A stretch of DNA of 64,000 bases from CALFMR01 sp035550595. Its GTDB lineage: Bacteria; Acidobacteriota; Vicinamibacteria; Vicinamibacterales; SCN-69-37. Shown here one piece after another: positions 46,461 through 55,274 of this stretch. A program made the position numbers and the translations under genes. Position 1 is the stretch's first letter. Each line of letters begins with the position of its first letter. The stretch covers positions 1-64,000 of the forward strand of contig DASZOV010000053.1 in NCBI GenBank assembly GCA_035550595.1, given 5' to 3'. The notes under the pieces are model-generated. The model did no database searches and was not told the DNA's origin. It saw only the letters and a list, made by a program, of their open reading frames with translations.

Positions 46461-46813
46461 AGCGCATTCTGATGTGGCGGAAGCGATGGAAGAGCGGCGG
46501 ATGGCCACCCTTGCCAGATCCGATTCCGCCGCCGCCGGACCTGCCGCCAGCGCCGTCGCGGCAGCGGCACATGACGGTCAACGGCGTGGATATCGCCTTC
46601 TGCGACGGAGAGTCTGGCGACGGCGAGCCGGTGTCGATAACGATCGACGCATGCCCAGAGCCGCTACCTTCGGATGAGCGATTCGCTACGGCCGAAGCGG
46701 CGGCGATGCGCCAGTCGCGAGCGCCACTCCGGACCGTGCTGCCAGTTGGAGACTGGGAAGTCGTCGCAACGTACGAGTTCGTCGATGTGGTCGCACGGAA
46801 GCGAGACGCCTGA
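46457..46813 (+). CDS. Proline-rich hypothetical protein
   Basis: 118 aa: basic tryptophan-rich start, a proline stretch (DPIPPPPDLPPAPS), then a beta-rich domain (HMTVNGVDIAFCDGESGDGE, EPVSITIDACPEPLP). TGATG overlap to the next gene. Confidence 0.55.
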   Translation: MKRILMWRKRWKSGGWPPLPDPIPPPPDLPPAPSRQRHMTVNGVDIAFCDGESGDGEPVSITIDACPEPLPSDERFATAEAAAMRQSRAPLRTVLPVGDWEVVATYEFVDVVARKRDA

Positions 46814-47061
46814 TGCCACGCTACCGCCGTCCTCCGCTCACCCTCGCCGCGATCCAGCAGGACGGGCCACCTTTGCGTGTCCGCGATCTAGTCGCCATCA
46901 CGGGCCTGACGCCGGCAACCGTGCGGGCGGAAGTCGCGTCTGGCCATCTCGTCGCGCATCGGCTGGCTGGCGTCGGCTACTGGATGGTGCAGCGAGCTGA
47001 GGCGCGGCGGTGGCTGGAGGCGTTAGGGTTCAGTGTGACGCAGTCGGAGATGCGCTTATAA
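46813..47061 (+). CDS. Helix-turn-helix protein (excisionase-like)
   Basis: 82 aa: LRVRDLVAITGLTPATVRAE, VASGHLVAHRLAGVGYWMVQ, RAEARRWLEALG, a MerR/excisionase-type winged helix. Followed directly by the first GGCNN array. Confidence 0.7.
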   Translation: MPRYRRPPLTLAAIQQDGPPLRVRDLVAITGLTPATVRAEVASGHLVAHRLAGVGYWMVQRAEARRWLEALGFSVTQSEMRL

Positions 47062-47072
47062 GTTGGGCGCGC

Positions 47073-47130
47073 GGCACGGCATGCCTTGGCCTGGCGCGGC
47101 CGGGCTGGGCAAGGCAGGGCTTGGCAAGGG
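47073..47130. repeat. GGCNN pentamer array A
   Basis: About eleven 5-bp units (GGCAC GGCAT GCCTT GGCCT ...) ending GGCAAGGGG. Lies between the helix-turn-helix gene and the 219-aa gene. The 5-bp period cannot be coding. Confidence 0.85.
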
Positions 47131-47157
47131 GCTGTAAAGCCAAAGGAGTGATAAGAG

Positions 47158-47817
47158 ATGCGTAGTTACACGGTGACGCTGATGGGCAAGATGCCGCTGC
47201 TGATGCACGCGGACAACATCGAATGGGCTGACGAGATGGACGCATGGAAGAATGATCCCGCTAACAAAAAAGGGTCAAAGGCTGGCGATGACCGGTCTCC
47301 GGCCTTCCGTTGGATCGGGTCGCTCTACCATGACGGGCAGCACGTCGCGATCCCGTCAGACAACCTGATGCGGTCATTCATGGAAGGCGCCGCAATGGTG
47401 CCAGTGCCAGGCGGCAAGAACGGGAAGACGTTCAAGTCACAAAGCCAAAGCGGCATGCTGATCGATGGGACGCATTGGCCGTTGATGGTGGATGGTCAGC
47501 CGATTCTGGTCGCGCCCATTCTCGCGCTTAAGGGGGAGAAACAGTTCGAGGCCCATCAAAAAGCCGTCGAGAAGGCAGGGTTCTCGCTGCACGTCAAGCG
47601 CGCGAAGGTTGGACAGAACAAGCACGTGCGTGTTCGCCCGATCTTCCAGGCGTGGAGCGCGCGCGGCGTCGTTCATGTGTGGGACGAGCAGATCACGGAT
47701 GACGTGTTGGTGCAGATCGTGACGCAGGCTGGGCTCTATAAAGGGCTCGGTGATTGGCGGCCCGGCGGGAAGACGCCGGGGCCGTTCGGGATGTTCACCG
47801 CATCAATTGCGGCATGA
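47158..47817 (+). CDS. Conserved phage protein between GGCNN arrays
   Basis: 219 aa: SYTVTLMGKMPLLMHADNIE, DRSPAFRWIGSLYHDGQHVA, IPSDNLMRSFMEGAAMVPVP, KNKHVRVRPIFQAWSARG-like strands. GGAG sits 8-9 bases before ATG 47158. I recall similar phage proteins of unknown function. The strand-rich start resembles RAMP-like folds only loosely. Arrays A and B lie on either side. Confidence 0.75.
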   Translation: MRSYTVTLMGKMPLLMHADNIEWADEMDAWKNDPANKKGSKAGDDRSPAFRWIGSLYHDGQHVAIPSDNLMRSFMEGAAMVPVPGGKNGKTFKSQSQSGMLIDGTHWPLMVDGQPILVAPILALKGEKQFEAHQKAVEKAGFSLHVKRAKVGQNKHVRVRPIFQAWSARGVVHVWDEQITDDVLVQIVTQAGLYKGLGDWRPGGKTPGPFGMFTASIAA

Positions 47818-47820
47818 TTC

Positions 47821-47945
47821 GGATTGGCTAGGCACGGCGTGGCGCGGCGTGGCACGGTCCGGCGAGGCTCCGCACGGCTGTGCTTGGCAGGGCGTGGCAT
47901 GGCAAGGCATGGCACGGCCTGGTCGGGCTAGGCGCGGCAAGGGGG
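47821..47945. repeat. GGCNN pentamer array B, 25 units in perfect register
   Basis: Twenty-five consecutive 5-bp units with no slip; 19 begin GGC, the others are GGATT, GGTCC, CGCAC, TGCTT, GGTCG and GGGGG. It begins 3 bp after the 47817 stop and ends GGCAAGGGGG, like array A. Confidence 0.9.
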
Positions 47946-47978
47946 CGTATGCCCATTCAGATGGAGGCTCAGATAATA

Positions 47979-48467
47979 ATGGAGCGATTTAAGCGAGATC
48001 CTCAGAATGACGCAGATGTGCGGCTGTTGATGCAGGTATTTCCGGACATTCTACCGGACGGTCGCACCATCACTCACGCACAGTTAGAGGGCGCACTCAA
48101 GTTGTCGCGCGTGTCGTCGCGGTATAAGACGGTCGTGAACAAGTGGCGGAAGATATTGCAAGCGGAACGCTGCGTCTACCTCGACGGCATGATCGGTCGC
48201 GGTCACGGGTTCGTGTCCCTTACGCCTGATGAAATGGTGCGATTCAGCAACCGAACCGTGCGCGCGTCTGGTCGGAAACTGAAGAAGGCGCTCGCCGTCG
48301 TCAGTATGCCTGACGATCATCAATTGAGCCAGGACACACTGAAGTATCGCGGCTTGCTGCAGGCGGCTTTGGAGAAGATTTCAGTGGAGCAGCGTGCCGC
48401 CATCCGCGACGTGACTCGCGCGCTCGCGCCGATGAAGCAGTTGCCGAAGCGGGCGATTGGCGAATAA
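47979..48467 (+). CDS. Helix-rich phage protein between arrays B and C
   Basis: 162 aa from ATG 47979 (GGAGG 11 bases upstream); ATG 47949, right after array B, is an alternative. DADVRLLMQVFPDILPDGRT, HAQLEGALKLSRVSSRYKTV, VNKWRKILQAERCVYLDGMI look like a replication-type or winged-helix DNA-binding domain, followed by a second helical part. No family named. Confidence 0.7.
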   Translation: MERFKRDPQNDADVRLLMQVFPDILPDGRTITHAQLEGALKLSRVSSRYKTVVNKWRKILQAERCVYLDGMIGRGHGFVSLTPDEMVRFSNRTVRASGRKLKKALAVVSMPDDHQLSQDTLKYRGLLQAALEKISVEQRAAIRDVTRALAPMKQLPKRAIGE

Positions 48468-48477
48468 ATATTCGCGA

Positions 48478-48541
48478 GGCATGGCGCGGCTCGGCGCGGC
48501 TAGGCGAGGCTCGGCATGGCGTGGCTTGGTAGGGCATGGGG
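48478..48541. repeat. GGCNN pentamer array C
   Basis: Twelve units in register (GGCAT GGCGC GGCTC GGCGC GGCTA GGCGA ...), ending GGCATGGGG. One unit is GGTAG. Begins about 10 bp after the 48467 stop. Confidence 0.85.
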
Positions 48542-48574
48542 CCGTATGGCCAGAGGGAAAGGCGCAGTCGAAGG

Positions 48575-48943
48575 ATGCCAATCGTGCAGGTGCTCGTCCC
48601 GTTCGATGTCCGCGTGGCGCCTGACGCCGACCGCTTCCACGCGTCCAGCCGGAGCGCGCCGGGTCTCCATGTCGACGGGGCCACGGAGCGCGAAGCGATC
48701 GCCGAGTTCGTCGCGGCGGCGCCAGCCTATATTCGCTCGCTCATGCAGGATGTTGCTCGCTATCCACCTGCCGCCCTGCGTGAAGCTGACGCAGCGCGGT
48801 ATGTCGGCCTGACATGTTCGTTCCTGCGCGCGGCCCGCGTCGGCCGCTGCGATGGCCCGGCCTACATCCGAGTCGGCCGCGCGGTTCTGTATCTCGCGTC
48901 AGACCTGGATGCGTGGCTGCGCGCGCATCGAGTCGGTGTGTGA
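48575..48943 (+). CDS. HTH_17/AlpA-like DNA-binding protein
   Basis: 122 aa from ATG 48575. The first half (VPFDVRVAPDADRFHASSRS, ATEREAIAEFVAAAPAYI) is a small alpha/beta part; the second (READAARYVGLTCSFLRAAR, GPAYIRVGRAVLYLASDLDA) is an excisionase-type helix-turn-helix. Regulates excision, or binds near the terminase end. Confidence 0.7.
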   Translation: MPIVQVLVPFDVRVAPDADRFHASSRSAPGLHVDGATEREAIAEFVAAAPAYIRSLMQDVARYPPAALREADAARYVGLTCSFLRAARVGRCDGPAYIRVGRAVLYLASDLDAWLRAHRVGV

Positions 48944-49199
48944 CCTTCCGCGCGACACTAACCGGGTAATCCGCGCGAATCCACACATAAGACGCAACCA
49001 CTCATCTAGGCAGATCCCATAACCTGGGCGCATAGTAGTGGCAGCACCGTGCTGCACTCCCCATGCCGCGCCCTCACCCCCTCCAGACACCTACACCCCA
49101 CCCCCTAGACCGGGGAGGGGCGGATCCGCTACCCGGGCACTCCCGATATCCGCCGTGTCTCGGCGTCCTCCTGCGGCGGGGAGTGCGGCAGGGACGCTG
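48944..49199. other. Noncoding region before the packaging genes
   Basis: No supported gene in about 256 bp. It holds the dyad GCAGCAC-C-GTGCTGC (49041-49055) and a GC-rich part with CCCCCTAGACCGGGGAGG. Being just upstream of HNH and terminase genes it could contain the packaging (cos) site, but no cos sequence is proved. Confidence 0.35.
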
Positions 49200-49619
49200 A
49201 TGGCGAGCCGCGCGCCGCATTACTGCCCGCAACCTGGCTGCTCAGCCATCGTCACGCGCGGGCGCTGCGCGAAGCACCAGCGCGAGCGGAGCAACGACTA
49301 CGACTCGGCGCGGCGAGGCGAGAGCTGGCGACGGCTCTATCACGAGGCTCGATGGCAGCGCGAGCGGGCGCGCTGGCTGCGTCGGCAGGCGAACCTGCTC
49401 TGTGTCTACTGTCTCGCCGAAGGGCGCACGACCCCGGCGAACTCCATCGACCATGACCCGCCGCACCGCGGGGACCGCGCGAAGTTCTACGACAAGTCCA
49501 CGTGGCGCGCGAGCTGTGTCAGTTGCAATTCGCGGCGATCGCGGCGCGGGAACGTTTCAATGGCACGCGATTTGTCCGGGCAGGGTGGGCAAAATCATTG
49601 GGGCGGGAGGGCCGAATGA
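49200..49619 (+). CDS. HNH endonuclease beside the terminase
   Basis: 139 aa from ATG 49200. LLCVYCLAEGRTTPANSIDH, DPPHRGDRAKFYDKSTWRAS, CVSCNSRRSRRG is the HNH nuclease type that works with HK97-like terminases in cos cleavage. An N-terminal CxxC/CxxH zinc motif (CPQPGCSAIVTRGRCAKHQR) precedes. A longer frame from 49038 runs into noncoding sequence. Confidence 0.85.
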   Translation: MASRAPHYCPQPGCSAIVTRGRCAKHQRERSNDYDSARRGESWRRLYHEARWQRERARWLRRQANLLCVYCLAEGRTTPANSIDHDPPHRGDRAKFYDKSTWRASCVSCNSRRSRRGNVSMARDLSGQGGQNHWGGRAE

Positions 49620-49729
49620 CCCGGCTTGCCCATGTTTACGCGTGCCCGCAGTTTCAAAAGTGTAATTTATTGGTGATCTGACTGAAGACACCGGAAATAC
49701 ACGGCGTGGCATGCAATTTGAGGCGATTG

Positions 49730-50287
49730 ATGGGCGGAAAAGGTAGCGGAGGCGCGAGAACTGGCGCGGGCCGACCGCCGAAGGATGCGCGTGAGAAGGC
49801 GCTGGCTGGTTGGGCTGGTAAGCGCGGCACCAAGGCAGAGCATGATGCCGCGATTACTCGCGCGAATCAACCCCTGCCGGTTATGTCGCCGCCCGCTGAT
49901 CTGCCGGCGGATCAACGCGCGGTCTGGCTTGAGCTCGCGCCGCACGCCGCCGCCCAGCGGACGCTGACTGATGACATGGCGCTGGCGTTCAGAGATTTAT
50001 GCGAGGCGATCACGCTCAAGCGGCGGATGCTCGCGACGATCGAGGATGACGGCCTGACGTATCAGCGTCGGACCGTGAAGGTCGAGCGTGAGGACGCGGA
50101 CGTGGAGCTGCGGACTGAGGAATGCGAGATCAAGGCGCATCCGCTCCTGACGCACCATCGCGGGCTGATGCAGCGCGTCGAGGTCGGACTATTGCGCTTC
50201 CGGTTGTCGCCGGTCGGCAAAGAAGTCGTGCCGGACGCCGCGAACGCGAAGGATGAATGGGCGGAATTCGATGGGACGCTTCAGTAG
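49730..50287 (+). CDS. Terminase small subunit
   Basis: 185 aa from ATG 49730, GAGG upstream. GGKGSGGARTGAGRPPKDAR at the start and DLPADQRAVWLELAPHAAAQ, TDDMALAFRDLCEAITLKRR are typical of P27/HK97-type small terminases. Overlaps the large subunit gene by 17 bp. The 110 bp before it (49620-49729) is AT-richer and could hold a promoter or cos. Confidence 0.85.
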   Translation: MGGKGSGGARTGAGRPPKDAREKALAGWAGKRGTKAEHDAAITRANQPLPVMSPPADLPADQRAVWLELAPHAAAQRTLTDDMALAFRDLCEAITLKRRMLATIEDDGLTYQRRTVKVEREDADVELRTEECEIKAHPLLTHHRGLMQRVEVGLLRFRLSPVGKEVVPDAANAKDEWAEFDGTLQ

Positions 50288-52076
50288 CGCGAAGAATTCC
50301 GTCGACGCCTACGCGATGGCCGTCGTCGCTGGCCGCGTGCCGGCGGGCAGGTATCACCGTTTGGCCTGCGAGCGGCATCTCTTCGATCGTCGCCGTGAGG
50401 GATCGCGCGGGTTCCCGTTCCGGTTCATCTGGGAACCGACACGGCGCGGTGAGCACAGCGCGACACGGTTCCTATCCTTCGCGCGGCGCGTGAAGCACTA
50501 CAAGGGCGAATGGGCCGGACGGTATTTCGAGCCGAGCGACAACCAGGTCTTCCGGCTCGGGTCGATCTTTGGCTGGCGTCACGCCGAGTCCGGGCTTCGG
50601 CGTTTCACGACGGCGTACAACGAAATTCCTCGCAAGGGCGGCAAGACGTTCGAGGCCGCCATTGTCGCGCTCTATGGAACGTTCTTCGAGGGCGAGGCTG
50701 GCGCGGAAGGCTACTGCATCGCGACGAAGCGCGAGCAGGCCCGGCGCGTGTTTGATGACGCGAAGCGGATGGTGGTCTCGTCCGGCCTGAAGTCGCGGAT
50801 CAAAGTGAACGCCGCGAACCTCTGTCGAGACGATCTCGCCTGCAAACTCGAACCGCTCGGCGCAGACGCGGACAGCACGGACGGGCTCAACCCGCATGTG
50901 ATTATCACGGACGAGTTTCACGCGCACAAAACGCGCGCGCTCATTGACGTCATGGAGAGCGCGACGGGCGCACGGCGCAACCCGCTGCATTTTCAGATCA
51001 CGACGGCCGGCAATGATCCGGTCAGCCCCTGCGGCGACCAGCATGAGTACGTGACACGCATCCTTGACGGCGTGCTCGACGACGACCCGGCCACGCTCTC
51101 GATGTTCGCGTTCATTGCGCACGCCGACGAGGCGGACGACTGGCGCGAGGAAGCGACGTGGCGCAAGGCGAATCCGCACTACGACATCTCGGTCAAGCCG
51201 GATGACATGCGCAAGCTCGCAGCGAAGGCGATTCATATGCCGAGCGCGGCGGCCGAGTTTCAGCAGAAGCGCCTGAACATCTGGGTGAACGCCTCTGCGC
51301 CATGGCTCTCGCTCGACGGCTGGCGCAAGGGACAGACGCAATGGTCGCCTGACGACGTGCTCGGCGAGGAATGCTATCTCGGGCTCGACCTCGCCTCGAA
51401 GATTGATCTCTGCGCGCTCGTCGCGCTCTTCCCGCCGACGCCATCGCGCGAGTCCTGGCGCATCCTGCCGTTCGCGTGGACGCCGAAGGACACGCTCGTC
51501 GAACGTGCCCATCGGGATCGCGCGCCCTATGACATCTGGGCGCAGCAGGGCTATTTGCTCACGGTGCCTGGCGAGAAGATCAGTCAGGCGCTCGTGCGGG
51601 AAAAGATCCTCGACCTGAAATCGCGCTACCGCGTCCGCGCCATCGGGTACGACGACTGGCACATGGATCAACTCGACGAGCAACTGGTCGAGGAAGATGG
51701 CCTGTCGCGTGAATCGCTCGTCGTGGTCCCGCAGACCTACGCCGGCATGTCGTCGGCCTGTCTGCGATTCGAGGCCGAAGTCCTTGGCGGACACGTCGAC
51801 GCGGGCGATTCGCCGCTCATGGCATGGTGCGCCTCAAACGTCGTCGTTCAGCGTGACGGCAAGGACAACATCTATCCGGTCAAGAAGCGCAGCCGCGGGC
51901 GCATCGATCCCATTGTGGCGGCGAACATCGCCATGGCCTGTTACCTCAAGCAGCCGGTTGTGAGTGGCCGCAAGAAGTCCATCTACGCCACGCGCCTCGC
52001 TGAAGCCGTCATGGTGGGCGATGGGGCCTCCGCGAGTCCGGAGTCTGACGCATCGCAGGCAGGGGGGCAGGCGTGA
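50271..52076 (+). CDS. Terminase large subunit
   Basis: 601 aa, HK97/Terminase_1 type. ATPase: Walker A region EIPRKGGKT (118-126), Walker B VIITDEF (D214, E215). Nuclease: GLDLASKIDL with D373 and later acidic residues. It cuts and pumps concatemeric DNA into proheads. ATG 50271 overlaps the small subunit gene. Confidence 0.95.
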   Translation: MGRFSSAKNSVDAYAMAVVAGRVPAGRYHRLACERHLFDRRREGSRGFPFRFIWEPTRRGEHSATRFLSFARRVKHYKGEWAGRYFEPSDNQVFRLGSIFGWRHAESGLRRFTTAYNEIPRKGGKTFEAAIVALYGTFFEGEAGAEGYCIATKREQARRVFDDAKRMVVSSGLKSRIKVNAANLCRDDLACKLEPLGADADSTDGLNPHVIITDEFHAHKTRALIDVMESATGARRNPLHFQITTAGNDPVSPCGDQHEYVTRILDGVLDDDPATLSMFAFIAHADEADDWREEATWRKANPHYDISVKPDDMRKLAAKAIHMPSAAAEFQQKRLNIWVNASAPWLSLDGWRKGQTQWSPDDVLGEECYLGLDLASKIDLCALVALFPPTPSRESWRILPFAWTPKDTLVERAHRDRAPYDIWAQQGYLLTVPGEKISQALVREKILDLKSRYRVRAIGYDDWHMDQLDEQLVEEDGLSRESLVVVPQTYAGMSSACLRFEAEVLGGHVDAGDSPLMAWCASNVVVQRDGKDNIYPVKKRSRGRIDPIVAANIAMACYLKQPVVSGRKKSIYATRLAEAVMVGDGASASPESDASQAGGQA

Positions 52077-52288
52077 GCCGTCTGAGGGCGATGATCGCGT
52101 TGATTCGGCGCGAACTCGATGCGCACACGTTGACGCTCCTGGCCGGCCTCGGGCTGATCGGTTACGGCGCGGCACTGCTGCATCCGGCGGCTGGCTTTCT
52201 CGCGCCCGGCGCGATTCTGGTCTGGTGGACGCTGCCGTCTCGGCCGCCGTTCGTCGCGCGGTCGACCGAGCCTAAGGAGCGGCGATGA
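52073..52288 (+). CDS. Small two-helix membrane protein
   Basis: 71 aa from GTG 52073 (GTGA overlap). LTLLAGLGLIGYGAALLHPA and FLAPGAILVWWTLP form TM helices. A small membrane gene between terminase and portal is common in siphophages; role unknown. Confidence 0.6.
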   Translation: MSRLRAMIALIRRELDAHTLTLLAGLGLIGYGAALLHPAAGFLAPGAILVWWTLPSRPPFVARSTEPKERR

Positions 52289-53919
52289 GTTTCCTTCAGC
52301 GTGTGCAGACCGGCCTGTTTCGCCACTCGGCGCGCGCCGATGGGCGCGGTCCTTTGTCGGATTTCTGGTATCAGCCGATTGGCGGCTATTCCAGTTCAGG
52401 TGTCCGCGTCACCGATCAGTCCGCACGGACGATCGCTGCGTTCTGGCAGGGCTGCCGCCTCATTAGTCAAGGGATCGGTGGCCTGTCGTGCCATCTGTAT
52501 GAACGTCTCGATAGAGACCGTCGTCAGCGCGTGACTGGATCAACACCGGTTGGCAACTTGGCCTATCGACTACGATGGCAACCAAACCAGATTCAGACGG
52601 CCTTCGGGTTCTGGGGACTTGCGGCGATGTGTACACAAGTGCGTGGCATGTTCGTTGCCGAGAAGGAGCCAGGTCCGTTCACGGGAGGATCGGACAACCT
52701 CGTTCCGATCCATCCTGATCTCGTGACGCGGAAGCGGCTGCCGAATGGCACGTTGCGCTATGACGTGCGCGACGGCGGCGCGACGCGGCACTTGTCTCCG
52801 GATGATGTGTTCGTCATCGACGGTGCAACTGATTGGGATGGCGTGACGCCGATGGCGCTGATTCTCTCCGCGGCGCAATCGCTCGGCACGACCATCGCGG
52901 CCGACCGCTACGCGGGCCGATTCTTCAAGAGCGGGACCGCGAACGCGCTGGCGGTGATCTCGAAGGACGAACTCGGGCCGGAAGGCATCCAGAACCTGCA
53001 TGCCTCGGTGACGAAATACATTAGCGGCCTCGAAAACGCCTTTGGCGTGTTGCCGCTCGAAGGTGACGTCGATATCAAGACGATTGGCGTGAGCCCGCAC
53101 GACGCGCAACTCATTCTCGCGCGCCAGTTCGGTGTTGAGGATGTCGCGCGCTGGTTGAACATCCCGCTCCACATGCTGCGGTTCTCCAATGCCGGCACGG
53201 GCAGCTATGCGAGTCTCGAGGTCTTCAGCGCGGAGTTCGTGACCTATACGCTGCGGCCGATTGCGATCGCGATCGAGCAGGCCATTCAGCGCGATCTGCT
53301 GATCGATCCGTTGGACGATCGCGACTATGGCGATCCGCGTCGAGACCGCTACTTCGCCGAGTTCAACATGGATGCCTTGATGCGCGGCGACCTGACGAGC
53401 CGCTATAACGCATACCGCACGGGCATCATGAGCGGCTTTCTCCGGCGCAACGAAGCGCGCGTCAAGGAAAATCTCGACCCGGCCGATGGCCTCGATGAGT
53501 TCTTGACGCCGCTGAATATGAATGACGGCGCGCCCTCGAATCAGTTTATAGACCCGGCGCGCTCGCGCACGTCAGGCGACGGACCGACCTACGAGCGTTA
53601 TCGCGCCGCCGTGCTCGCGGCGGAAGCGGCCGGGCGAATCGTGCGCAAGGAACGCGCGGCTGTTGAGAAACTGGCGAAGCAATATGCGGACGATCCAGAC
53701 GAATGGGAACAGGGCCTCCGCGCGTTCTATGCCGATCATGCCGGGTTCATTTCGGAGACGCTCCGCGTCCCATATGACACCGCCCGCGAGTATTGCGGCC
53801 GTCAGGGCTGCACGCTCCTGAAGGCGGGCGTGTCGGCGCTCGATGCGCTCGATTTCAGGGCCACTGAAGACTTGGCCGTCCTGGCGCTATCGGGCGGCTC
53901 ATGGGCGGACGCCGCCTAG
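52285..53919 (+). CDS. Portal protein, HK97 gp3 family
   Basis: 544 aa. SARTIAAFWQGCRLISQGIG, DVFVIDGATDWDGVTPMALI, RYAGRFFKSGTANALAVISK, DAQLILARQFGVEDVARWLN, IPLHMLRFSNAGTGSYASLE are typical. Forms the dodecameric DNA entry ring. The last 110 or so residues (from TYERYRAAVLAAEAAGRIVR) are an extra helical part. ATGA overlap with the small membrane gene. Confidence 0.93.
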   Translation: MSFLQRVQTGLFRHSARADGRGPLSDFWYQPIGGYSSSGVRVTDQSARTIAAFWQGCRLISQGIGGLSCHLYERLDRDRRQRVTGSTPVGNLAYRLRWQPNQIQTAFGFWGLAAMCTQVRGMFVAEKEPGPFTGGSDNLVPIHPDLVTRKRLPNGTLRYDVRDGGATRHLSPDDVFVIDGATDWDGVTPMALILSAAQSLGTTIAADRYAGRFFKSGTANALAVISKDELGPEGIQNLHASVTKYISGLENAFGVLPLEGDVDIKTIGVSPHDAQLILARQFGVEDVARWLNIPLHMLRFSNAGTGSYASLEVFSAEFVTYTLRPIAIAIEQAIQRDLLIDPLDDRDYGDPRRDRYFAEFNMDALMRGDLTSRYNAYRTGIMSGFLRRNEARVKENLDPADGLDEFLTPLNMNDGAPSNQFIDPARSRTSGDGPTYERYRAAVLAAEAAGRIVRKERAAVEKLAKQYADDPDEWEQGLRAFYADHAGFISETLRVPYDTAREYCGRQGCTLLKAGVSALDALDFRATEDLAVLALSGGSWADAA

Positions 53920-53932
53920 AGGAGAGACTATC

Positions 53933-54970
53933 ATGCCAGCCTCGTATCAGCACGTGCTCCGCGCCGTCTCGGCGCATCCGTGGGCGATGACTCTGGAGAA
54001 ACTCCAGGCGATCGGCGCCGTGCTCACAGCTCGCGCTTCAGGCATCAAGGCGACGCAGGAAGAGATTCAGGCCGCACTCGGAGCCTCGGCGGCGGCTCCG
54101 GCGTCGCGCGCGGTCGGATCGGTTGCGGTCATTCCCATCTTCGGCGCGCTCTCGCATCGGATGGGCATGTTCTCCGAGTTCAGCGGCGGCACGAGCTATA
54201 CGGGCGTGCGTGGCGCGCTGCGCGCGGCGCTGGCCGACCCGAACGTGTCGGCCGTCCTGCTCGAAATCGATAGCCCTGGCGGCAACGTCGACGGCCTGCC
54301 GGAACTCGCCGATGAACTCTATGCCGCGCGCGGCCAGAAGCCGATCGGCGCCATCGCGAACACGATGGCGGCCAGTGCGGCCTACTGGCTTGGGTCGCAG
54401 GTCGACGACTTCGCCATCACGCCGAGCGGCGTGGTCGGGTCGATTGGCGTCTACATGATGCATATCGACGAGTCGCAGATGAACGAGAAGGTCGGGCTGT
54501 CCGTGACCTACATCTCGGCCGGCGAGCACAAGATCGAGGGCAATCCTGATCAGCCGCTGTCGGACGATGCGCGCGAGTATCTCCAGTCGCAGGTCGACGC
54601 GATTTATGGTCAGTTCATTGACGCCGTGGCGCGCGGACGCGGGGCCTCGAAGAAGGCCGTGCGCGAAACCTACGGACAGGGCCGCGTCCTGATGGCTAGC
54701 CCAGCACTCCAGGCGGGCATGGTCGACCGCATCGCGACGATCGACGAGATGGCGAGTCGCATGGCCGCTAAAGGTAAACGCGCTGGCGCTCGGGCGATTG
54801 CGGTCGGAGCCGCTGGCACCGTCGAGCCGGTCGCCGAGGCGTTGCCGGCGAGTGAGCGCGCCGAAGTTGCAGAGGCGCCGTCGACAGGGAATGAATTGAC
54901 GACCCGGTCGCACGCGGACGAGGCGCTGCTGGCCTCGGCGCGCATTATCGCCGAGCAGGCCGGAGCCTGA
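53933..54970 (+). CDS. Capsid assembly protease, S49 (SppA/ClpP-like)
   Basis: 345 aa. VAVIPIFGALSHRMGMFSEF, SAVLLEIDSPGGNVDGLPEL, NTMAASAAYWLGSQVD with S148, GSIGVYMMHIDESQMNEKVG. Phage S49 proteases (lambda C type) mature proheads. The C-terminal Ala-rich part may be the scaffold. GGAGAG upstream. This is a different protease family from the one at 19160. Confidence 0.92.
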   Translation: MPASYQHVLRAVSAHPWAMTLEKLQAIGAVLTARASGIKATQEEIQAALGASAAAPASRAVGSVAVIPIFGALSHRMGMFSEFSGGTSYTGVRGALRAALADPNVSAVLLEIDSPGGNVDGLPELADELYAARGQKPIGAIANTMAASAAYWLGSQVDDFAITPSGVVGSIGVYMMHIDESQMNEKVGLSVTYISAGEHKIEGNPDQPLSDDAREYLQSQVDAIYGQFIDAVARGRGASKKAVRETYGQGRVLMASPALQAGMVDRIATIDEMASRMAAKGKRAGARAIAVGAAGTVEPVAEALPASERAEVAEAPSTGNELTTRSHADEALLASARIIAEQAGA

Positions 54971-54971
54971 C

Positions 54972-55211
54972 GTGCCCGCTATTATGGCCATGACGCCACA
55001 TAAGCCAGGACGCCCGGCGCGCGCTCGCGATGGCGCATCGCGTCTCGACATCAAGATCCGCCTGAGCGCGGAAGAACGCGCGGCGCTGCGAGACGCTGCG
55101 GCCGAGCTTGGCGTGCCGATGTCGGCCATGGTGCGTGATGCCGTCAATGAATTCGTGGCGGACTTCAGCGAGCGGCGCGTGTTCGAGTCGCCGAGTTTCG
55201 TGGGGCACTGA
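54972..55211 (+). CDS. Ribbon-helix-helix-like protein
   Basis: 79 aa from GTG 54972. RLDIKIRLSAEERAALRDAA, AELGVPMSAMVRDAVNEFVA is a ribbon-helix-helix pattern. Possible late regulator or toxin-antitoxin-like binder. One base after the protease stop. Confidence 0.65.
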   Translation: MPAIMAMTPHKPGRPARARDGASRLDIKIRLSAEERAALRDAAAELGVPMSAMVRDAVNEFVADFSERRVFESPSFVGH

Positions 55212-55274
55212 TCGGAAGCCAGTCGCATACTCGTCCTGACAAGGCGCCGTAGCCGACAGCGTGACCCGAAGGTC

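Noticed and set aside
47821..47992. 80-aa and 195-aa frames running through pentamer array B
   Set aside because: A 5-bp period is incompatible with coding selection; the frames are open by chance because GGCNN rarely makes stops.
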